From: Candidatus Sulfopaludibacter sp. SbA3
Lineage (GTDB): Bacteria > Acidobacteriota > Terriglobia > 2-12-FULL-54-10
Assembly: GCA_945865705.1 (NCBI GenBank)
Contig: CAMBEY010000077.1
Location: 1-11,015, forward strand
Direction of reading: 5' to 3'
Length of the DNA stretch: 11,015 nucleotides
Every line of letters starts with the position of its first letter. Position 1 is the stretch's first letter. A program made the translations under genes and the position numbers. This document shows, piece by piece, positions 5,709 to 11,015 of this stretch. The notes beneath the pieces were generated by a model that saw nothing but the letters and a program-made list of their open reading frames with translations, did not search any database and had not been told where the DNA came from.

Positions 5709-7817
5709 ATGCCCTTGGCGAGCCGCTGGTTATTCCGCTCCCGTTTTGCCCGAACGAAGCAGGCGCTGACGCTCTTGTTGGCACAGTCCCTGGCGCTGCC
5801 GATCGTGCTGGAGGTCTTTCCCGCTCCTGTCTCATTTGTTTCCACTGCTTCAGCTCAACAGTCTGAGACGGCGGCGCCCGAAGGTGCCACCGACAAGTCC
5901 AAGGCCTACTACCATTATTCGCTTGGGCATCTCTATTATGAGCGCGGGATGATGGGCAACCGGCAGGACTTGCTGAATCAGGCCATTGATGAATACGAAG
6001 AAGCGCTGAAGTTTGATCCCACTTCCAGTTATCTGAGCATGGAGTTGGCGGACCTTTACGCCGGCACGGGCCGCTGGCGCAGCGCGTTGCAGCAGATTGA
6101 AGACACCGTCGAGAAGAATCCCGCCGACACCGCCGCGCGCGGCCTGCTGGGGCGTCTCTACGTGCGCCTATTGAGCAACCCGCGCACTCCCGCGCCGCCG
6201 GAGATCAAGGATCGCGCCATACAAAGTTTCGAGCGGATCACCGCGGCCAATCCCACCGACGTGGAGTCGCACCTGATTCTGGCGCAGCTCTACCGCGCCA
6301 CGTCCAACTCGACCAAGGCCGAGGAGACGCTCAAGAAAATTCTTGCCCTGAATTCTGATTCCTCCGACGCCAACAGGCAGCTTGCGCTGCTCTACTTCGA
6401 CATCGGAGACTACCGCTCGACCATCGACCTGCTCATTAAGCTCACCGCGGACGATGATGATCCCGAGTTGCTGCGCACCTTGGCCGTCTCCTACGAGCAA
6501 GTGCGCGACTATCCGGCGGCGGCGCAGGTCTATGCGCGCGCGTTGCAGCGCGACCCTGATAATCCAGCGTTCCGCAAGGGCCTGGCCGAGAGTCTGCTGT
6601 TCAGCAAACAATACGATCAGGCGCTCGAGCAGTTTTTGGGGCTCGCGGAAGAAGATCCGCGCGATCCGGAAGCCCATGTGCGGCTGAGTCAGGTTTATCG
6701 CGCGCAGGGCAAGTACGCCGAGGCGCGCGCGAGCCTGGCCAAGGCCGCCGAGCTGGCTCCGGACAATTTGGAGATTCGCTACAACCAAGTCTTGCTCGAA
6801 GAAACCGAAGGCAAAATCGCAGAAGCGATTCGGATCACCCGCGACATGCTGAACTCGAGCCGCAAGCCCACGGTGGAGAGTTACTCGGCGCAGGAAAAAA
6901 ATAACCGGTCGATATTCCTCGAAAAACTTGGGGCGCTCTATCGCGATAGTGGAGACCACAAAGCCGCCGAGGAAGCTTACTCACAGTTGAGCGACTTGGG
7001 CGGAGATCATGCCGAGCGCGGACAGGTGCGGCTGATTGAGACCTTTCAGGAAGCGCACCAAACAGACCGCGCGCTGGAAGCTTCCGCCGAAGCGTTGCGA
7101 AAGAATCCACAGAGCCGCGAGTTGATTATGACGCGGGCGGGCCTGCTGGCTTCATCTGGCAAGGTGGACGAAGGCGTCGCGCTGCTGCGGGCCTTGTTGA
7201 AAAACGAGCCGCAGGACCGCGAAGTGTGGCTGGCCATCAGCCAGACCTATCTGCGTGCCAAGCAATATGACTCGTCCATCAAGGCCACGGAGGAAGCGGA
7301 AAAGCTTTCTGATTCCGACGACGAAAAATCCTACATCTATTTCCACTACGGTTCCATCTGGGAGCGCCAGAAGAAGTTTGACAACGCGGAACGCGATTTT
7401 CGGCGTTCGCTGGAGCTGAATCCCGATAGCGCGATGACCCTGAATTATCTGGGCTACATGTTCGCCGATCAGGGTGTGCATCTGGATGAGGCCGTGGGGA
7501 TGATCCAGAAGGCCCTCGAATCCGAGCCGGAGAACGGTGCGTACCTGGACAGCCTGGGCTGGGCGTATTACCGCATGGGCCAATACGATCTGGCCGAGCA
7601 ATATTTGAAGCGTGCGGCGGGCAAGATCACTTCCGACGCAACCATCCGCGATCATCTTGGCGATGTCTATTGGAAGATGGGCCGCAAGACGGAAGCCATC
7701 GCCGAGTGGACTGCCGCTCTGAACGAATGGAAAAAGCTGCCACCCAGCGAAATCAGCGAAGACGAATTCTCCGGGTTGGAGCGCAAGTTGCGTGAAGCGG
7801 GCGAGCCGGCGAAATAG
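5709..7817 (+). CDS. Exported tetratricopeptide repeat protein (about 17 TPR units)
   Basis: The 702-aa product is a TPR protein that should act as a periplasmic protein-binding scaffold; its partner is unknown. A signal peptide is visible: basic RSRFARTKQ (10-18), a hydrophobic stretch from about 19 to 34, and an AxA site (Ala47-Ser-Ala49) before Gln50. From about residue 66 to the end I can lay out roughly 17 consecutive 34-residue-like units, for example EAHVRLSQVYRAQGKYAEA and AYLDSLGWAYYRMGQYDLAE. One unit is expanded around NSSRKPTVESYSAQEKNN. The unit LNYLGYMFADQGVHLDEA followed by AYLDSLGWAYYRMG is typical of TPR proteins from several proteobacterial and acidobacterial groups. I chose ATG 5709 because AGAAGGA (5695-5701) is 7 nt upstream and the signal peptide then starts at once; an in-frame TTG at 5595 would prepend 38 unlikely residues. 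ispE follows after 140 nt on the same strand. There is no enzyme domain, lipobox or C-terminal anchor. Confidence 0.93.
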   Translation: MPLASRWLFRSRFARTKQALTLLLAQSLALPIVLEVFPAPVSFVSTASAQQSETAAPEGATDKSKAYYHYSLGHLYYERGMMGNRQDLLNQAIDEYEEALKFDPTSSYLSMELADLYAGTGRWRSALQQIEDTVEKNPADTAARGLLGRLYVRLLSNPRTPAPPEIKDRAIQSFERITAANPTDVESHLILAQLYRATSNSTKAEETLKKILALNSDSSDANRQLALLYFDIGDYRSTIDLLIKLTADDDDPELLRTLAVSYEQVRDYPAAAQVYARALQRDPDNPAFRKGLAESLLFSKQYDQALEQFLGLAEEDPRDPEAHVRLSQVYRAQGKYAEARASLAKAAELAPDNLEIRYNQVLLEETEGKIAEAIRITRDMLNSSRKPTVESYSAQEKNNRSIFLEKLGALYRDSGDHKAAEEAYSQLSDLGGDHAERGQVRLIETFQEAHQTDRALEASAEALRKNPQSRELIMTRAGLLASSGKVDEGVALLRALLKNEPQDREVWLAISQTYLRAKQYDSSIKATEEAEKLSDSDDEKSYIYFHYGSIWERQKKFDNAERDFRRSLELNPDSAMTLNYLGYMFADQGVHLDEAVGMIQKALESEPENGAYLDSLGWAYYRMGQYDLAEQYLKRAAGKITSDATIRDHLGDVYWKMGRKTEAIAEWTAALNEWKKLPPSEISEDEFSGLERKLREAGEPAK

Positions 7818-7906
7818 CCATTCGCGCACCGCTGTTCCAATTTGCGGACTGAGCTGCCTGAATCGCGCCATTCGATTCCTCAATATACCAATGCAGGTTT
7901 TGTTTT

Positions 7907-7921
7907 CTGCCGTGAAGGCAG
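7907..7921 (+). other. Short hairpin between the TPR gene and ispE
   Basis: CTGCC (7907-7911), loop GTGAA, GGCAG (7917-7921). A T-rich stretch precedes rather than follows it on the plus strand, so it is not an obvious terminator of the TPR gene. The rest of the 140-nt gap (7818-7957) shows no clear promoter, so read-through into ispE is plausible. Confidence 0.3.
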
Positions 7922-7957
7922 TTGATCGCGCATATTGCTTGGGAGCTGTGCAGGCCA

Positions 7958-8917
7958 ATGAAATCGGCAACCATCAAGGCCTACGCCAAGATCAATCTTG
8001 GACTGCGGATCATCGGGCGCCGCGATGATGGGTATCACGAGCTGCGTACGGTGTACCAGAGCGTCTCGCTGGCCGACACCGTGAAGGTGAGTATTATTCC
8101 CAGCCGCGTGCGCTCGCGTGTATCGCTGGAATGCGCGGGTCTCCCCGTGCCAGCGGGTCGGGACAATCTCGTCGTGCGCGCCGCCGAGTTATTGTGCGAT
8201 GAACTCGGACTCAAGCTGCAAATTCGCATTCATCTGACAAAAACAATTCCCACCGGTGGTGGACTGGGCGGCGGCAGCAGCGATGCGGCGGCGGTTATTC
8301 GAGCGATCCACTTGCTGACGGGCCAGCGGATGAAGTGGGCCACGCAGCTTCATGTAGCCGCGCAACTGGGCTCCGATGTTCCCTATTTTCTGATTGGAGG
8401 CCGCGCGTTGGGAGTGGGTCGCGGTGAAGAAGTTTATGCGCTTGCCGACGGCCCGCCGCGGCATTGCGTGATCGCGCTTCCGGACGAGAGCATGAGCACT
8501 GCGGAAGCGTATCGACTGCTCGCCGCAAAACCGCTGCACGGCCAATCCGTCCCGCTCGGAACTCCGCGCAAAAAGTTGACACGCCCCGCGATGCACCCTA
8601 CCATAGAATCGTTCTGCGCCGCGCTCTGCGCCGAAACCATGGACTCATCGGCAACAGGTGGCGGGCATGCGCCGAATGATTTTGAGCCGCTGCTTTTCAG
8701 CCGCTTTCCGAAACTCACGCAGGCCAAGCGGTCTCTGCTTCGAGCCGGTGCGGAATGGGCCGCGCTCACCGGAAGCGGCTCGGCGGTATACGGCCTTTTC
8801 AAGGAAATGGCGCAGGCCAGACAAGCCGGCCACCAACTGGAAAAGTCCGGAATGAGGCTCTACCTCTCGCGCACCGTGGGCCGCCAGCGGTATAATCGAG
8901 CGGTCCAGGCCGACTGA
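7958..8917 (+). CDS. ispE: 4-diphosphocytidyl-2-C-methyl-D-erythritol kinase IspE
   Basis: IspE phosphorylates the 2-hydroxyl of CDP-methylerythritol with ATP, the fourth step of the MEP pathway to isoprenoid precursors, in the cytoplasm. The 319-aa protein is a GHMP kinase. AYAKINLGL (9-17) carries the catalytic Lys11, and RRDDGYHELRTVYQSV (21-36) follows. The ATP-binding glycine-rich loop is PTGGGLGGGSSDAA (98-111), GSDVPYFL (138-145) carries the catalytic-site Asp140, and NDFEP (240-244) and LTGSGSAVYGLF (270-281) complete the C-terminal domain. I chose ATG 7958 because the protein then begins in the family register; an in-frame TTG at 7922 would add 12 residues. The ribosome binding site is not ideal: GGGAG at 7941-7945 is 12 nt away and AGG at 7952-7954 only 3 nt. 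The tail after about residue 285 makes it slightly longer than most family members. A tRNA gene starts 3 nt after the stop. Confidence 0.96.
   Translation: MKSATIKAYAKINLGLRIIGRRDDGYHELRTVYQSVSLADTVKVSIIPSRVRSRVSLECAGLPVPAGRDNLVVRAAELLCDELGLKLQIRIHLTKTIPTGGGLGGGSSDAAAVIRAIHLLTGQRMKWATQLHVAAQLGSDVPYFLIGGRALGVGRGEEVYALADGPPRHCVIALPDESMSTAEAYRLLAAKPLHGQSVPLGTPRKKLTRPAMHPTIESFCAALCAETMDSSATGGGHAPNDFEPLLFSRFPKLTQAKRSLLRAGAEWAALTGSGSAVYGLFKEMAQARQAGHQLEKSGMRLYLSRTVGRQRYNRAVQAD
8891..8896 (+). promoter_or_regulatory. Perfect TATAAT inside the 3' end of ispE
   Basis: TATAAT lies in frame as Tyr-Asn codons of ispE, 24 nt before the tRNA-Gln gene. Transcription from it would start near 8903, giving a short tRNA leader. 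No -35 consensus is visible 16-18 nt upstream, so activity is uncertain. Confidence 0.35.
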
Positions 8918-8920
8918 GAT

Positions 8921-8994
8921 TGGGGCGTCGACTAATGGTAAGTCACGAGCCTTTGACGCTCGCCATCTAGGTTCGAATCCTAGCGCCCCAGCCA
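8921..8994 (+). tRNA. tRNA-Gln, anticodon UUG
   Basis: The cloverleaf is complete. The acceptor stem is TGGGGCG (8921-8927) with CGCCCCA (8984-8990). The D stem is GACT with AGTC (8941-8944), and the loop contains the conserved GG. The anticodon stem is CGAGC (8946-8950) with GCTCG (8958-8962) around the loop CTTTGAC, placing anticodon TTG at 8953-8955. The T stem is CTAGG (8967-8971) with CCTAG (8979-8983) around loop TTCGAAT. G8991 is the discriminator and CCA (8992-8994) is encoded. TTG reads CAA (and probably CAG) as glutamine. It lies only 3 nt after the ispE stop, so it must be cut from a shared transcript by RNase P unless the internal TATAAT is used. Confidence 0.97.
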
Positions 8995-9041
8995 CTACCT
9001 TACGATCACTTCATCTCCACTTGTGCCCGTTCTTAGCTGGT

Positions 9042-10877
9042 CTACTGAGGCTTCTGGTATCCTGCCGGATTCATGGCATTCTCCGCGGCGAACACTCGTG
9101 AGGCAAATGCGAATTTGCCGCCAACCATGGTGGCCAGCACTTGAATCTTGGCGACCTCTTCTTCCGGAACCGTCAGGTAGTCGCGGTCAATTACAATCAG
9201 GTCGGCGAGCTTACCCGGTTCGAGGGAGCCAATGTCCTTCTCCTTCAGTAAGTAATAGGCTCCCCAGGCTGTGATTACCTTCAGCTCGCGCTCCCGATCC
9301 ATGCGCTCACCGGGGGCGTGCACCTTGCCGTTCTTGTCGCGCCGGGTGAGATCATAGGAGAGCACGTCAAACAGCGTTCCTGCGTGTTGGCTAAGAGGGG
9401 TGTCGGTTTCAAACGAGCTGCGGATGCCGGCATCGGCGAGGCTTTTCCGAGGCACTACCCAATTGGTGTACTCCTCGCCGTACTCTTCGGCAACCTCGGC
9501 TGAGTGCTGATAGTGGAACGTCGAAGACCCGCTGGTGAGCAGGCCCAGCCGCTTGATGCGCTCATATTGCGCCGGACGTGGCGCCAACGCCATGTGGTCA
9601 AAGGCGTGGCGCTTAGAGCGAATTTGCTCCTCCGTAAAGCCGGCGTCCTTGCTGGCAGCTTCGATGATGTCCATGTACTGGTCAATATCTTTGTCGCCCC
9701 AGGTGTGCATGGTGGCCACGCGCAACCCGGAGCGGATGATGTCATACATCAGCTTGTATCCGGTCTGCTTGTAGTCCTTCGACTGTGGTGGAGCAAAGTT
9801 GCAGGACTCTCTGCGCTTCACCTCCGGCTTGGCACTGATGGTGGTGCAGGAGCCGCCGTTTTCCACGGGCCAGGCTCCCACCAGCCACATATGATCCGTG
9901 CCTGTTCCCTGCATTGCCGCCAGCGTTTCTAAGACCGGCATTGGATAGTCCGGACCCAGATACGCCCAGCCAGTGCGGATCGGAAACTCTCCACGCTCAT
10001 CCAAGTAGCGAAACGCGCGCAGCGCCGCCGGCGAGTAGGCGCCTGAGCCAAACGCGGTCATTCCAATACTGGCCCAGTACTCCAGTTCCGCTTTGTAAAT
10101 GCTTGCCAGCAGTGGTACGTTGCCTTCCATCAGGCTGTCGGCGTCCACGTAGCGTTGCAGATCGGTGCCGCCCATGCCGCGCTCGGCGATGGGCGCGCGA
10201 TCTTCCGGCAGCAAATAATCGAGCTTCGGCAGCACGGCTTGCAACGCCTTGGAGTTGACAATCGCTCCGGTGCCCGCGCGCACGATCACGGGATTGTTGG
10301 GGGCCACCTGGTCCAGGAAGGATTTGGAAATAACCTTGGGAAACTCGCGCCCCAATTCGTCGGCGTATTGCTTGAAGTAACCGCGCGATCCGTAAATGCG
10401 CACCCATTGGCCGGGCCTGGCCTTGGAGACCGCCTCTTGCACCGTCTGCCGCAACAGCGCGGCCTGCTCGCGCGGCGTGCCCGTCAGATAACGGCTGACA
10501 ATCATGTCATCCGTTACCACCGTGCCGTAGGCGACGGGGCTGATCATGGCCCAATCGGCGGGGTGCTCATGCGAAGCAATCAGACCCGGCAGAATGGTGC
10601 GGCCTTTCAGATCAATGCTCTTGGTGCTGGGTCCTGCCAGCGCGCGCATGTCGCTGTTTGGGCCCACGGAGAGTATCCTGCCGCCACGCACGGCGATGGC
10701 CTGCGCGATGGTTCCCAGATTCGTCGTGAAATCCGAGTTGTCTACCGTGACGACTTTGCCGTTGTACAGAATATACTCGGGATAGACGGTCAAATCCGCG
10801 GGCTTGATGGTTTCCGCCCTGCCCGATGGAACAACGAAAAACAGTACAACGATCATCCATCTGCGAAAATGAATCAT
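9042..10877 (-). CDS. Exported YtcJ-like amidohydrolase (Amidohydro_3 family)
   Basis: This 611-aa metal-dependent hydrolase belongs to the YtcJ-like branch of the amidohydrolase superfamily, which cleaves C-N bonds in amides or related compounds; the substrate here is unknown. A signal peptide (FRRWMIVVLFFVVPSGRA, 4-21, likely cleaved before Glu22) predicts export. The small beta domain starts YILYNGKVVTVD (35-46). LPGLIASHEHP (96-106) supplies the HxH metal ligands His103 and His105. Further candidate ligands are His391 (ATMHTWGDKD), His424/His428 (KRHAFDHMA) and Asp492 (FETDTP). The C-terminal GSLEPGKLADLIVIDRD (550-566) is the usual closing motif of the family. ATG 10877 is chosen because GGGAG (10887-10883 on this strand) is 5 nt upstream and the signal peptide begins at once; an in-frame ATG at 10985 would bury the signal behind 36 residues. 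Only two cysteines are present (344 and 359). The gene converges on tRNA-Gln with a 47-nt gap and appears monocistronic here. Confidence 0.93.
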   Translation of the reverse strand: MIHFRRWMIVVLFFVVPSGRAETIKPADLTVYPEYILYNGKVVTVDNSDFTTNLGTIAQAIAVRGGRILSVGPNSDMRALAGPSTKSIDLKGRTILPGLIASHEHPADWAMISPVAYGTVVTDDMIVSRYLTGTPREQAALLRQTVQEAVSKARPGQWVRIYGSRGYFKQYADELGREFPKVISKSFLDQVAPNNPVIVRAGTGAIVNSKALQAVLPKLDYLLPEDRAPIAERGMGGTDLQRYVDADSLMEGNVPLLASIYKAELEYWASIGMTAFGSGAYSPAALRAFRYLDERGEFPIRTGWAYLGPDYPMPVLETLAAMQGTGTDHMWLVGAWPVENGGSCTTISAKPEVKRRESCNFAPPQSKDYKQTGYKLMYDIIRSGLRVATMHTWGDKDIDQYMDIIEAASKDAGFTEEQIRSKRHAFDHMALAPRPAQYERIKRLGLLTSGSSTFHYQHSAEVAEEYGEEYTNWVVPRKSLADAGIRSSFETDTPLSQHAGTLFDVLSYDLTRRDKNGKVHAPGERMDRERELKVITAWGAYYLLKEKDIGSLEPGKLADLIVIDRDYLTVPEEEVAKIQVLATMVGGKFAFASRVFAAENAMNPAGYQKPQ

Positions 10878-10938
10878 GAATTCTCCCGTAGCATATAGAT
10901 TCCAGTGGGCGAAGCGATGCCCCTGCATATAATGCTGT

Positions 10939-10952
10939 TTCGTGAGCACGAA
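10939..10952. promoter_or_regulatory. 14-bp palindrome upstream of the amidohydrolase gene
   Basis: TTCGTG and CACGAA are perfect inverted repeats around a central AG. The element lies 62 nt upstream of the amidohydrolase ATG, and TATAAT occurs on the plus strand at 10928-10933. This is a plausible operator for the amidohydrolase or for a divergent gene outside the window. No known regulator motif is recognised. Confidence 0.35.
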
Positions 10953-11015
10953 GATATAGCTCCTCCATAAAAACGAGCTACACATTGCAATAGGTCTAAA
11001 AGAGCAACTTCAGGC

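Noticed and set aside
6168..6959. A 263-codon minus-strand frame opposite the TPR gene, and a similar 272-codon frame at 7152-7970
   Set aside because: Both mirror the TPR coding strand, are rich in Arg, Leu and Gly as expected of shadow frames, and show no domain.
8972..8994. Integrated element at the tRNA-Gln 3' end inside this window
   Set aside because: I found no second copy of the tRNA 3' end and no integrase gene in the window, so an attachment site cannot be supported here.
10155..10898. A 247-codon open frame on the plus strand opposite the amidohydrolase
   Set aside because: It lies wholly antisense to a gene with clear family motifs, has no recognisable domain, and long antisense frames are expected in GC-rich coding DNA.
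10878..10985. N-terminal extension of the amidohydrolase from ATG 10985
   Set aside because: It would place 36 residues ahead of a clear signal peptide, and ATG 10877 has GGGAG 5 nt upstream.

Overview
The window looks like chromosomal DNA of a GC-rich free-living bacterium, most likely an acidobacterium. That placement is inferred, not proven. The clues are a periplasmic TPR protein directly upstream of ispE, a tRNA-Gln directly downstream of ispE, a repeat built on CCTGAGCGGAGC that I recall from acidobacterial genomes, and GTG starts with GGGAG-type ribosome binding sites.

Layout. 51-2315 (+): a complete purH (last two steps of IMP synthesis), followed after 18 nt by a 219-aa protein of unknown function. 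2433-3025 (+): a two-gene module with a 4-nt overlap, a DUF433 antitoxin-like protein and a DUF5615 PIN-like toxin-like protein, followed by a candidate terminator at 3074-3116. 3137-3700 (-): a YaeQ-family protein convergent with that module. 3701-3996: no gene, but a long, nearly gap-free imperfect inverted repeat (50-nt arms, 18-nt loop) whose core motif is duplicated in each arm. 3997-5346 (-): an exported protein with one large unassigned domain and a C-terminal fibronectin type III domain. 5347-5708: a divergent intergenic region with candidate promoters. 5709-7817 (+): an exported protein of about 17 TPR units. 7958-8917 (+): ispE (isoprenoid MEP pathway). 8921-8994 (+): tRNA-Gln(UUG), 3 nt after the ispE stop codon. 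9042-10877 (-): an exported YtcJ-like amidohydrolase, convergent with the tRNA.

How the parts relate. purH, ispE and the tRNA are housekeeping genes. The toxin-antitoxin-like pair, the hairpin repeat, the secreted FN3 protein and the amidohydrolase look like accessory insertions between them. The TPR gene, ispE and the tRNA probably form one transcription unit, and a perfect TATAAT inside the end of ispE could give the tRNA its own promoter. I see no CRISPR array, insertion-sequence transposase, phage gene or rRNA. I found no clearly new multi-gene system. The best leads are the compound hairpin repeat, the uncharacterised secreted family, the unknown gene after purH, and the two-cysteine segment in the amidohydrolase.
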